Assembly: GCA_038373865.1 (NCBI GenBank) | Contig: JAXGGA010001659.1 | Span: 62,001-126,000 of the forward strand | From: Uloborus plumipes | Taxonomy: Eukaryota > Arthropoda > Arachnida > Araneae > Uloboridae | Reading direction: 5' to 3' | DNA length: 64,000 bases | Part shown: one piece after another, positions 1-11,861 of the stretch | Numbering within the stretch: position 1 is the stretch's first letter | Layout: the number at the start of each line of letters is the position of its first letter | Made by a program: the position numbers and the translations under genes | Notes under the pieces: model-generated | Databases searched by the model: none | What the model saw: only the letters and a program-made list of their open reading frames with translations | Told to the model about the DNA's origin: nothing

Positions 1-1735
1 TTTACTGACAATAAAATGCATATTAAAGCTAGAATTTATTCCGGTGTATCACACCATCTTTAATATCTTACCAATTTCTTTTGTTTCATTTTCTTAAAGA
101 ACGGAAACCTTTTCCTGTGATTTCGCTCGTGGAAACGAGCCTGAAACGAGACAAAATGACAGCTGTCAAATACAAAAGCTGTTTTAGTCAGAATTTCGAT
201 AGAAGGACTGGAGATGCGGAAACGGCTTTATACTTTGTTAGAATAAAGAAAAATAAATTGTAGTTCGGTATGAAACGATTTTCTGCGTGTAAAAGGTTTT
301 AACAGGTCCATTTACTGTTTTTCCTGGGGAACGCAGAAGCATAAAATGTCGACGTACTGGAAAAACATATCAAGTTATTTGACATTTTACACGCGAGGTT
401 ATATTTTAGTTGTGGCATTTCGAACCTGAAAGCAGAATCGTTTAAAAGTGGTGATTTTATTTAATAAGGTGGCGTTCTCTTTAATGGTTGCAGCTTTTTA
501 GCGACTTGATGTGACGGAAAAAAGTTGTGGTTTTAAATTTATTTATTTATTTACTTACTTCAAATTCGTCAAAGTAAGCTGTTTTACTAAAATATTTGCA
601 CTTACTTTACCGAAAACCCGTGATTTGTAAAATAAATAAATCAGCAGGGAGTCTGCTTATTTGTTGTTACCATATTCTTGATCAGTCTTTTCACTATTTT
701 ATTTAATTTTATTTCACCAACGTATTTTGAGATGCTTTTTATTTCTTACGTTTAATGCAATTTATTCATATCATTTTGCTGTATCTTTAAATATTCTTTG
801 TTCTGAAAATGTAATTAGATAAGGCATACAGAAAGAACTTGATAATTGAGATGTTTTTTTTTTTTTTAGATCCAACAAAACTTCGCTCCTTTTACATAAG
901 TAAATTTCTTACTAAAACTCTTCGTGAAAGTTAATATGTTGTTCAAAAAAGGTATACATCGAGCAAAATCAGAAATTAATACTTTTAGGTCGCATTTTCT
1001 TTAAATACAAAATGCTGATATTTTTTCTAAAATCTATATAAAAGCAAATTTTTGTCTTTTTTATTGCAGCCTTTAAAAATAATTGAACTAGCAGGTCAAA
1101 TACTATTATCAAGAAAGGTTAATCAGTTACGTGATGTTTTTATGCTGAATTGATGATGTTTAACTCATAAATGTTTAACGATAAGAAAATTTCTAAATTT
1201 TCATTTACATTGCTATAGTGCTAGTAATATTCAGGAGGAGAAAAAAATTCAATTTAACTGCAGGACTGAACCCAGACGGAAAATAAAATTATAAAAATGC
1301 GATAATACTTCAGATTCTAAAAAGAAGCAGCTGATTTTCGTCTCAATGTTTTTCTTGTTAAAACTTTTTCCATGCGCGATTTTGTACTCAGTTGCTAAAA
1401 TAAATTAAAACTCTACCGATATTGAAATTCAAGATTCTAAAGGGTGTTTCGGGGTATTTTAAAAAATATCTTTGTCACATCAGAAACAGTGAGAGATTTT
1501 AGTTCTAAAAAGTATCTGTGATAAAATTTTTCGTAAGAGGAGGACACTTTGATGTTGAATTTCTAAAAAGATGTAGCTATTTATTTTTGTTCTAGAAGTA
1601 ATCGGTGACGAAACTGAATTCTCCGAGAGAGATCAAATGCTACATTTTTTAGCAGAGGTAACAGAAAAATGTAATTCTAAAAAGAAATAATGGAGACTAG
1701 TGTCAGCTGCTTAGCGCAATCCAGGAAAAAGATAT
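1..1735. other. AT-rich non-coding DNA
   Basis: No gene is supported. Between about 1315 and 1690 the phrase TTCTAAAAAG recurs at irregular spacing (1315, 1502, 1560, 1675, and a variant at 1433), perhaps a decayed tandem repeat. Confidence 0.6.
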
Positions 1736-1739
1736 TTAA

Positions 1740-2392
1740 CACTTTCAGGTCTGAGCCTTTTCGACCGCGCATCTCCCTCCAGACTGGGGTTTTTTATCGC
1801 TTTTCGTGATTTTTTAAAAAATACTTGGAAAAAAAATGTTGGTAATTTTAATTTTATTAAATACTTTAAAATGATTTCTTTAATGATGAAAGACCTATTT
1901 AAGTGAAACAACAATTAATATTTAGTGGGAAATTGTCGAAAAATGCATGTTTGGAACTTGGAAAAAAAGTTCCGCATAGGAAAATATCATTTTTGACCAT
2001 GAAAATGTGCACAAATTAAATAAAAAACTTACCCAAATCTTGAACAAATATTTAAAAAATGATTTAATTTTCAAATGCACATTATTTTGCAAAAATTGCT
2101 TTGGTGTGGTGTATTTCAAAACACGGATTTGCATTGTCGCACGCTTGCACTAACTCGTATAAGCCTCGATTCTAAGCGCCTCCTGCAGTTAATTCTTATT
2201 AGTAGTGCCATCTATATTTTTTTTAAAGAAAGTAAAAGGTCCATAGAGAATATCTACAAAGGATTAAAACGAAAAAAAAACCGTATTTTCATAGCTACAT
2301 TAGCTCAAACTTGAACCCGAGCTGGGCTCGGGCTTAGTCATCTTCAACAAAAACAGCACCCCGAGCTGAGTTCGGGCTTAGACCGGAAAGTG
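1740..2392. mobile_element. TTAA-type MITE (piggyBac- or Kolobok-like)
   Basis: TIRs CACTTTCAGGTCTGAGCC and, inverted, CACTTTCCGGTCTAAGCC differ at two of 18 positions. They are flanked by TTAA at 1736-1739 and 2393-2396. Near the right end, a palindromic CCCGAGCTGGGCTCGGG segment occurs twice, with variation, at about 2317 and 2358. No transposase is visible; short frames inside are not credible genes. Confidence 0.82.
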
Positions 2393-4404
2393 TTAAATGT
2401 AATAGTGAAAAATATTTTTCCACCTAAGTAAAAAATAATAATAAACATTTCTAGCTTAAATGTCTAATACTTAGTTTACAGCAGTTACTTTGCATGATTT
2501 TCTAACATACTCTTCATATCCCAATGGCATTGGAATATGAAGGTGATTTCGCTTAAATGGTGCGCAAGAATTTCGCAGTCAAGAACGAAACTTTACTCTA
2601 AAAATTGCAAGAGAACCCATAAATTCAGAACCGTAATGCTAGATCGACGAAGCCATTTAATTTCTTGTTCCATAATTGGAAATGAGAGTAAAATGAATTA
2701 CCCGAAAGCAGTCGGGAAACTAATACATTGTTGTATAGTTTGCTTGGGAGAGGAATGCCGTTAAATGCTTTCTAAGTGATTGCAAAGTTCGTATACCGTG
2801 ACACCGAGTTAGTACATACGGGTTTATAATTGGGGTGTAAAGTTTCACAGGTTATAATAGATAAAAGAATTTTAATTTTTCTTCTGCACTCTTCAAAAAA
2901 ATTAGAAAGATAAATTTTTGGCATCAAAACTCATCAACATGAAAGTTAAACAACACTTTTTTAATATGTCTGTTTATGGTTTCTGTAAACACAAACTGAT
3001 ATATACATTAGTGAACTTAATTCTGGACATTTTTCAGAGATTTCACCACGCGTAACATTGCATAATTGAATTATAAGATTATAATTATTTTTTACTCATA
3101 AATTATTTCTTTAAAACTCCTCTATGTATGCATTTATTTCTTGCGAATGTTATTGTTATATATATATGTATATATTTTTTTAATTAATAAGCAACAGCAA
3201 ATGTTGCAAAAACAATAACATAATTTTAAAATATTAAATCAATATTTTATAATCAATATTAAATCAATCATTTGCATTGATGACCAAAATAAAATTAAAG
3301 GTAATATTCACATGAAATGAATACATACATATAAGAAATATTATAAATAAATGATTTAAGTGAAATAAATAATTTTATTATTTTTTATACTATGTTAAAT
3401 GGTAAAATCCTTAAAAAATAAAAAAGTGTATAGAATTATGTCCGCCAGTACGTATATATATTAGGATTTGCTTTGAGAGTTTGTTTTTAATGAGATTCCA
3501 AATGGAATAAATAAGCGATTATGGGCTCTATCTGGCATAACGACGCAGTTCAATTCAAAATGCTAAGGAAGTCTTTTAATAACAGAGTGGCCGTTCTGGA
3601 AAATAAAGGGTAGAGAATCCAAAAGGGAATCGAATCTTCGAATTCTCACGTGATTCATCATTTTTCCCCCGTTCTTCAGCGTCCTCTTTTGACTTCTGGG
3701 AAGGAATATCCCTTCTTTTCTCTTCGAGAAGATCCATTGAAGCAAACTACAAAATGAGCTTGAAATTCCGGGAGCAAATTCAGTTGTGGCTTTTATTTGC
3801 ATCTGTAGCTGCGTTCGCTAGATTTCTTCTCAAGAACGGATTTCGATATGATTGATGATGGTGCCTTAACTTTCTGCTTGGAGGAACATGTATTTTTAAT
3901 TGCAATCCACGCGGAACTTGGAAATCGACTACGCCATTAAGGATTCATGTTCATTTGTGATTGCCAAGTTTGGAAGGGAATTCCCTAATGTTAAACGACG
4001 TAGAGGGAAAATGTTTTTATTCCTCATAAAAGCTTTAGATGATTAACTAAAATATTTTTTTCTATTTATTATGAAGAAAGTATTTTCACAAATAACAGTT
4101 TCAAAATACATGATAAAATTTTGTTTCTTTGTTCATACAATTTTCATTGTCAGTAATATTTTTTTCCTTTCAGCAATCTTTTTATTTTTCCATTTGATTG
4201 TGTTTTTCAATCATTTCTACTTATTTTATTTTGTGTTTGTCAGGGATTATGTTTTCGTACTCTTTTTAGTTATTTCTTTATGCGCTTACTTCTCAATTTT
4301 AATTATATAGTGTTCCTGATCAAAAACATTCAAATTATTATTTCAAGTCCCTGTTTTGTGACAATTTTAATCAGTCTTTCAAACTTTTGGTGTAAATCAA
4401 GTTC

Positions 4405-4407
4405 AAA

Positions 4408-4455
<48 letters not shown>
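4405..4455 (+). repeat. Poly-A run followed by (TA)n
   Basis: About 21 A residues lead directly into about 15 AT units. Confidence 0.97.
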
Positions 4456-4458
<3 letters not shown>

Positions 4459-6308
4459 AGAAAACTTAGAAAACTTTTCACGATCTTGAAACGATGATTG
4501 AGTCACAATATCTTTTTAGAAATTCGATATTCAAATCTCTTTTTTCAACTAAATAAATCGAATTACCTTCCAGTACATCGCATACAAGAAGTTTGTGTAC
4601 TTCTTAAACAGTTTTGAAGGAAAAATATGAGGTGAAAATATTTTATGCCGGATAAAAGCAAAATAAATTGAAAAAAATAATTTTTAAAAACATTTCCGAT
4701 AAGTGTAACTAGGTTTAAAAGAGAAAAAATTCGCTTTATCGCACTAGAAATACTAGTTACAGTTGGGAAATAATAGATTTTATGTCAGTCAATAATTCGT
4801 TTATTCATCGTTAACGAAAAATAGGCGAAACCCGTATGTTTTCTATTATAAAAAATGTTATTTCAGTTTTAAATCATGCGTTGCTGAAGTAATTGAAATT
4901 CTTAAGTCATAATACTCGAAACCTATTTTGAAATCAAAAACCATTATTTGTTTCTTATATTTCACATCAAAATGAAATTCCTTTACCCGCATCACTTTCA
5001 TTGTGCAGCTTTAAATTGGCAGTGGGGCATTTGTAAAGGGGAGTCAAATATGAAGGCATGCAGAATTTACTTTAAACTTCAGACCAATGGTAAGACAGAT
5101 AACGTAAATATATAACAGCATAATACCGTGTAAAATCTTTGCCAGCTTTCTTTGAATAATAGGTGCATTTTAAAATCACAACAGAAAACTTTCGTTTTGG
5201 ATAAATATTTTAAGTGGAAATTGTTAAAAATATATTTTGTAATTGTACTTTCTTGTCTTAGACATACGCGATTATTGTTAAATAAGGCATAAAAAATACA
5301 AGCCGTATGATTTTAAAATTATTTTATTACGGATAGAAGCTTCTAATTATGTTGGAAGATATTTTTACGACCAAACTAATAGTTGTGGTTGTGTTTTAAT
5401 TAGGAAAGATTCACAATCAAACCTAATTGCAAATGTTTCGACTTTAGAAGAAATCCATTTTACAAACAATACAAAAAACCATGTTTTTTTCCCTTTCTGC
5501 TTCTTTGCACTAAAGAAGAGATTCTTCTATATCCCCGAAACAACGTGCTGGTATTTTTTATCCTAATTTATGCAGCAATACATTTTTGTCAGGATATCTA
5601 TGGCTTGCATAAGATTAACATTACTCAAAAATTGGTAATTCATCTGTACGAATTATTCATTTACATTAACATTTAACATGATTCATAGAAAATATTAGTT
5701 TGTACACATGAAATGCGTTTTTAACAAGACTACAAAACTAGCATAATCACTTTTCACTTGACAAAAATAAACGAGTTGCATCTAGTGGTTGGCAGTTCCT
5801 TCGCTCTCTGAGAGCTAAGAGAAACTATTTTATCTTTCCTCATTCACGAAATACGTAAAGCTTCTTTTTGCCCTTCTCTTTTCGACTTTTTGAATGACTC
5901 CTCTTTTTCTCTTTTTTGGAAAAGAAAAAAAAAAGGCCAATGTTTCTGGAAATCTGCCAAGCTAAAGAACTTGAAATGATTTTCCAGGAAATGAGATCTG
6001 TTCCAGCCTGCGTTGTCCCTCTGCGATGCCTGTCTCACGTGGTGCATCCTCGTTTCATGGCCCTAGATTTGCGAGCAAGTATTCTATCCATCAACCCTGA
6101 CAGCAGCAGACAGGAGTATTCACTGCCAGGACTGCTCGTGGTTTTTTGAACCACAACCTTTGCGCTCGGCGAGTATCAACGAGCCACTTCAATGGCAATT
6201 CTCAATGCTCGGGGGCAGGGAGATATTCGAAAATATTCGATGGGCATTGACTGTCGATCAACAGATTATTGGACGTCTCTTGCCGGAGGAAAGAAAGACA
6301 AGGGAGGT

Positions 6309-6322
6309 GGGGGGGGGGGGGG
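6309..6322 (+). repeat. Poly-G run of 14
   Basis: Fourteen consecutive G in an otherwise mixed segment; unusual in this AT-rich sequence. Confidence 0.95.
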
Positions 6323-8820
6323 TAGATGGTAGATTGATTTTTGCTCTTTCTTTTTCCAATTCTTTTCTTACTGTTTCATATTCGCTCAAGCTCAGATTTC
6401 TGATATTGGAACTAAATGAGGTTATTGCCCTTTCTTTGGTGTAAAGTTTTATGTTGTGTTGGAGGTGTTAGTGAGGTATTCGTTTATTCTATGACATGAT
6501 ACACATGTAAGTTACATGATTAACGTTTATGGAAGGTTATGATAACTCTTTTTAAATTAGAGCTTGATTCAGAGTATGATTGGTTTAAGATGTGATTTTT
6601 TTAAATACGTTGAAATCAAATAAAAGTATTACAAAATATTATTGTGATTATAGTTTCACATCTTATAAATGATTATGAGAGCGGAAAAATATCGTTTTGA
6701 AATATGTTATATGCACGGAAGTAAGGCGTATTTTGGAACATATTTTGCTTTTTCGTCTGTAACTTAGAAATGGTTTACATACTTATGCTTATATTCTAGC
6801 TACAAATGTAAACTAAAAATCAAAATATTTTTTTTTCTAATTTTATATGCAAGAAAATAATGCATGTTAATATAATATTCTAAAACTTGTTCCTACACGC
6901 TCCAAAGTGAGGCACTTTGGAACAATGTTTACACAAGTAGTCTTCCTCAATGATAATTTGCTTCCTGAGGGATGTGTCTATTATTTTAAATAAAAAAATA
7001 TAAATCCAGCATTTTTTTCACTTGAAATACAACTCTAACTCATAAAATTGTCTTCACTAATTCAAAAATTTTTCTTTTGATTTGTAAAAGTGATAATTTT
7101 TTTCTTCCCGTTTTATAAAGCATATTGTTTAAATTAAACTAATTTAAATAAGTGAATCTTGGCAACTAAAGTTCAATAAAGAGATAAAGGAACCATTATT
7201 TAAACACTGTCCTAAGTTAGAAAATAGAAGTAGTTTGTGGAAATACTGTTTCAACATTTTCTTCTAAAGTGTTTCAACAGGACCCTACAGCAATATTTTT
7301 ATTTTTAGCATCACATACTAACTATGTGACAACACGATGATTTAATATATGATTTATTTTAAAAGTAAACGCAGTATTTTACTTCGTCTGCACATTTTTT
7401 TAAAACTTTTGTTTACACAAAGCTTTTAGCATTTTTTGCTGGAAAAGAGTAAAATCATGACAAAAATTATTGCAAATGATATTTTCAAAAACTTTTTTTG
7501 CCATCACAAGAAAATATTATTTTTACGTAGTAAGTAATGTACTAATCATCATAATGTTATATTTTTCCTTAATGTGCGTAACCATCTGGTCTGACCCTAT
7601 TCCCTTATGTATGTGTTTATAGTCTAGCGAGCTTTCTTTTTCCCGTATATTAATATTTTGTGCTCCTTTTATAGATATTGCCTGTCATTTCCCCCCCTTA
7701 CGTTTATACTTTCAAATTCGTCTACTTAAAGATTCTGATTCTTATCTCTAGCCCCTATTCTAGGACAATTAATGTTCCTATAGTATTCAGTGCTAAATAT
7801 ATTCATCCACATGTTTTAATAATTAAACAGAGAAACTGTATGCTCTTTTCAAAATGAGCAAATGTTGTTGTCGCAATTATTGTCGCTATTTTCAATGCGA
7901 CAAACTTTTTAGAACGTCATTTGTTTTTGTTTTATAGTTGCATTTTTCTATTGCTTACTCTTTGAAATTATTATAAAATAATCATCAAACAGTTTTGATA
8001 TGTAATAAAAATATATCTTAAATTTCCCTTTTCTGCTATTATAAATTTGTTTTTAGTGTCATTAAAAGTTTTTTCTAATTAACTGTTTTATTTTTCTTTT
8101 GCATTTGTGCAATATAATTTAGTTTAAATGTCTGAATTGTGAACAAAAAAGTTGTTGAGTTTCTCTTCTTATCCCTAACTAGTTTTCCTCGAATTCTTTC
8201 ATTAACGTACTGCATCTTATTGAAGAAATATGCAATACCTCCTGGCCTACTGCAGCTCATATTGAAAATGTTGGAATAATCGAGAACAAAAAACTAGATT
8301 TTTTTTTGATACGTCAAAAATGTATATAAATTAGTTATAAATGAAATCTTGAATGTTTAGAGATAAGATTTCAACATTTACAAAGTACCAACGAGTTATG
8401 AATTACAACAGCTTTTTGGAACGCAACAAAATATATTAGAATACAATTTAGATTAGTTCAAAACATAATAGTTTATTTTACTCAAAAGTAATACCTTATG
8501 AATATGAAGGAAATTTCGGTTAATATTTTGTAGCTCCCCCTTTAGCTTTAATAACAGCGTAGAAAGGATCTGTCGTATCATATACAATGTTCTTGCAAAC
8601 ATTCCGATCTATATTAACCCAATTATACTTTATACGGGACACTAACTCAGATTTACTTGAAAGAGTCTTCTCTTGGAGTTTTTCTTCATTATATGGCATA
8701 CTGTTGTCGATATAGAAACTTGAACTCTTCTTTTTTTCTATTTTCGGTGCAAAAATCGCACTTTTAAAACAGTTTTTCTTTGCTATACGTTTCAGTTTCC
8801 TCTCATCTCTAGCAGACGTA

Positions 8821-9348
8821 GGGGAAGGGTGGGCATAGCGGCCACCCTAAGGAACATCTATTTTTTCCTCCCCTAAACTTTATTGAAACATTTTATAAAT
8901 CCCTTCAACATTTAATATGGTTACTTAGGCCTGATTAAAAAATATAAACAACTAGGTTTTTAAACTTTATTTGTACAAAATTTTTACTTTACCAAAAGCT
9001 GTCAAAGTGGCCACTGTGCCCCACGAGGTAGCGTAAATATAGATTTAGATAGTATGGAAAAAATGAAACGCATTTAGTTTCAGAACTCAGAACAATTGTA
9101 TTAGGGTTTTAAACAAAAATAGGCATTACTAAAAGTATGTGAAGTTATGAAATCACTGGTATTTACATAAATCACAAATAAACTCATCTTCCTCCTCTTC
9201 GGCTCCTGTGCAAGCTTCGTGAGCCCATTTGAGGCACCCAGAACATCTAATCCAGCCTTCGTTGTCCTTAGATTTCGAGTAACAATCACCACAGGAAAAC
9301 TTTAAGGGGCCACTTTGCCCGCAGTGGCCACTATGCCCACCCTTCCCC
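8821..9348. mobile_element. pogo/Tigger-like non-autonomous element
   Basis: This 528-bp element has TIRs beginning GGGGAAGGGTGGGCATAG; the first 25 bases carry one mismatch. They are flanked by TA at 8819-8820 and 9349-9350. Subterminal GTGGCCAC and GGCCACTTTG phrases recur near both ends. The right third, read on the minus strand, encodes a zinc-finger tail typical of some pogo/Tc5-type transposases. This makes it an internally deleted derivative of a larger transposon. It is inserted in an older Tc1-like transposase relic. Confidence 0.88.
9153..9347 (-). pseudogene. PHD-type zinc-finger tail of a pogo-like transposase
   Basis: On the minus strand, a frame open from the right TIR runs about 64 codons to TGA (9153-9155). 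It spells a C4HC3 finger: CGDC, 12 residues, CSGC, 4 residues, His, 2 residues, Cys, 11 residues, CDLC. Motifs include GWIRCSGCLKWAHEAC and EFICDLCKYQ. An aromatic/Trp core next to the His and the final CxxC before the stop match the C-terminal finger of pogo/Tc5-type transposases. A different-frame 63-residue ORF over the same DNA is a shadow. No catalytic domain remains, so this is a 3'-end remnant kept with the terminal sequence. Host domestication is possible but nothing here supports it. Confidence 0.75.
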
Positions 9349-10462
9349 TAATCTGTTTTTATCCGCCATTTCGTAGATAAGTTTGAAATTTAAATATATG
9401 TATGCAATTTCCCTCGCAAGCGTGGACATACTTTGTTATATTATCAAAATCCTTAGCTTTGAGAAATGATTTTTAATTTTTTTTTTCTAATTCCAGTATT
9501 TAGTTAACTTAATTTCATAAGATGAATAATAATAAAAAAAAATACCAGTTCCTATATCACGTTACCTTCTTTTAATGAGCTTTAACTATGCCAATTTATA
9601 ACGCAGTTTTTCCTCTCTGAGATTAAAATGCGACAAAAATGTTTTATTAAAAAAAAGTTGCATGCTTCCTAGAAAATGATTTTTGTGAAAAATGCTTTTA
9701 ATGTTACGTTGATTTAATTTGAAACGAGGGAAACATTTATTATCCCTGAGGTTAATGCTTTCGTATAAATTAATGAGTTGGGTAACAAATTTGCCAGTGT
9801 GGACGTAAACTCTACATATGAATATATGCAGAATTTTCACCTTGTTTAATGCACGCGACCATTTAGCAACACGCGAGGCGAGCCATGTTAAATTTTTACA
9901 TGGTAGCTGGGGTGGTAGCCTAAAATTAGTGTAACGTGGATGAACTTTTATAAACATCATCAGAGAATAAGCATTCCTCAGAATGCAAGATTTTCTTTAA
10001 AAGGAAATTTTTGAGACGTTTTCATAACAAAACGTTCTTTTACTTTCCCTTCTAAGAAATATGAAAGTAATAATTACCTCTAAAATTCTAGTTTTATGTT
10101 TAATGTGAAGCTTTAACCAACACGATAAGGTAATTTAATTTTCTCATTAAGCTTCTGGATTTCACACACTCGATTTTGTTAAGGGTCATTCCATAAAAAT
10201 GTCAAGCTCAGACATAGAAAAAAATCACAAGGCTCTAATTATAACCTATGATTTTACATAGTTAACGTTTAAAAAAATTCTGGTTAAAATTTGCAACAAT
10301 TCTATTTGAAATTTTTCTTGTGGCTCTATTCGTGCACTAAAGTAGAAAAGACTTAGCATGTGCAGAACAAATAGATCAGCGTTTTCTTGTAAAATGTAAA
10401 ACTGTGCTAGTTATGAAAGTTCATATTCACGTTTACTAAAAGTGACTTCTGTTTGTACACAA

Positions 10463-11578
10463 CTAGCTGCGTGACCCGGCGTTGCACGGGCTACCTCTGT
10501 ATAAATGTACTATTCAACACAATACCCAATATAAAAATACCACGCACTTTTATTAAGTGTTTAGATAAGTACCCATGTTGTACTAAACCATGACAAATCA
10601 AATTATTTATTTGGATTAGTAACTATATGCAAATATTTAAAAAAAGGTTAGACTCATTTGAAACCAACGTATATATGTACTACATAAGGAAAAAAAGTTA
10701 AAAGAATAATTAAACACTACTTAATATAAAAATACTATGCAATTTAATTATGTGTTTAGTACCAATAATACAAAATAGTAAAAACGATACAAAAATATGA
10801 TGAATCACATTATTTACTTAGATTAGTAACTATCTTAAATCATTAAAAAAAAAGTTTGACTCATTTGAAACCTACTTACCTTCCTATTACATATAAAAAA
10901 AAAGTCAAAAGAATAAGAAACAATACCCTATATAAATATACTATGGTTTTAAATTATGTGCTTAGTTAAGTACCTGCGGTGCACTATAATAATAAAGTTA
11001 CAAAGAACAACCACGAATGAAGAATAAATACTAACAATGCAGAAATAAGGAAAACAAAAGTCAATAGAAAAATCCTACAAAACAAATTATATACCTGAAT
11101 ATCAAAGAAAAACACGAAAACCATTTCGTGATCTGAGCCATGTGGCAAGAGGCAAGACTCTCTAGGCTAGAGCAATTGTCATCCAGCGCTGTCTACACAG
11201 TTCTAAAAAAATAATTTTAACGAACGACATCTCTCTAGAAGAGTGGAAACTAATCCACATTAAAAGGCAAGAACAACTGCTTGATTGTCAACCATTGAAT
11301 GTAGAGGGCGCCTCCACTGTTGCAAAAGCTTAGCAATATTCTTTATGAGCGCCATCTCTCGAGAAGAGAGGAAACTAATTCTTTTCGTAAAGTTTATTAT
11401 TTTTTACATTATTACGTTTAGTTATAACAATAACTCCTATAGCCTAAAGCCTACCTGGATAAATGGACTATTCAACACAAAAAGAATTTTTCAAATCGAA
11501 CCAGTAGTTCCTGAGATTAACGCGTTCAAGTAAACAAACAAACAAACGAACTCTACAGCTTTATATTATTAGTATAGA
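10463..11578 (-). mobile_element. Non-autonomous Helitron
   Basis: Read on the minus strand, the element begins TCTATACTAATAATATAAAG (from 11578), the typical 5' end of one animal Helitron group. It ends in CTAG (10463-10466) after a short GC hairpin, with arms CCCG and CGGG around TGCAACGC. It lies between A and T, as Helitrons do, with no target duplication. Near the 5' end there is a (GTTT)n run and a conserved block reading as TACCTGGATAAATGGACTAT on the plus strand. The interior holds three imperfect copies of about 190 bp (10490-11000) and two of about 115 bp (11210-11380). No Rep/helicase is encoded. Confidence 0.88.
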
Positions 11579-11833
11579 TTTATGCGATAAGAATTTTACT
11601 TTGCATTTAATAATTATTTAATTTAATAGTTTATATTGTGTTATATTAGTCACAAAAATGCTATGTTTTCTATTTTAAAACAGAATCAAAAATTATGCGA
11701 GTTAAATTTTTTTATTTTCTTGCATCTTTTGATCGCTACTCAGAAAAAGCCAAATATTTACCTCATATGTTATTTCTCCAAATTATTATTCGCTGCTTGG
11801 AAATTAGGAAGAACTTTTTATAGTTTTCGGTAA

Positions 11834-11861
11834 TATCAGTTGTGTACAAAGACGTTTGTAC
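11834..11861. other. 12-bp perfect hairpin
   Basis: GTTGTGTACAAA and TTTGTACACAAC flank a 4-base loop. The GTTTGTACACAAC text also occurs at 10451, at the edge of the Helitron. Confidence 0.7.

Larger units (their letters stand above)
2397..8519. other. Mostly AT-rich DNA with a GC-richer patch
   Basis: No gene is supported. Roughly 5985-6330 is clearly GC-richer and complex, with open frames but no convincing splice pattern or known motif; a milder patch lies at 3590-3990. A small stem, CCAAAGTG AGG CACTTTGG, sits at about 6901. The open frame at 4071-4310 is T-rich and hydrophobic only because of base composition. Confidence 0.55.
8520..9440 (-). pseudogene. Decayed Tc1-like transposase, split by a later insertion
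   Basis: On the minus strand, the segment ending at TAA (8520-8522) encodes a Tc1-type C-terminus. It reads MPYNEEKLQEKTLSSKSEL, then KYNW, then FYAVIKAKGGATKY; the AVIKAKGG-x-TKY ending is characteristic of the family. Nearer the start, SARDERKLKRIAKKNCFKSA resembles the second helix-turn-helix. Just across the insertion (beyond 9350) the text continues in frame with a stop and then a frameshift; LAREIA appears in another frame. The middle of the protein, including the DDE core, is missing. The 8821-9348 element interrupts the relic, so the relic is older. Confidence 0.75.

Noticed and set aside
9101..9292. 63-codon minus-strand open frame
   Set aside because: It is a different-frame shadow of the zinc-finger remnant, which has the meaningful cysteine pattern.
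10182..10215. GGGTCATTCCATAAAAATG, like one end of the Sola-like element
   Set aside because: No inverted partner or target duplication was found nearby; it may be a lone decayed end.
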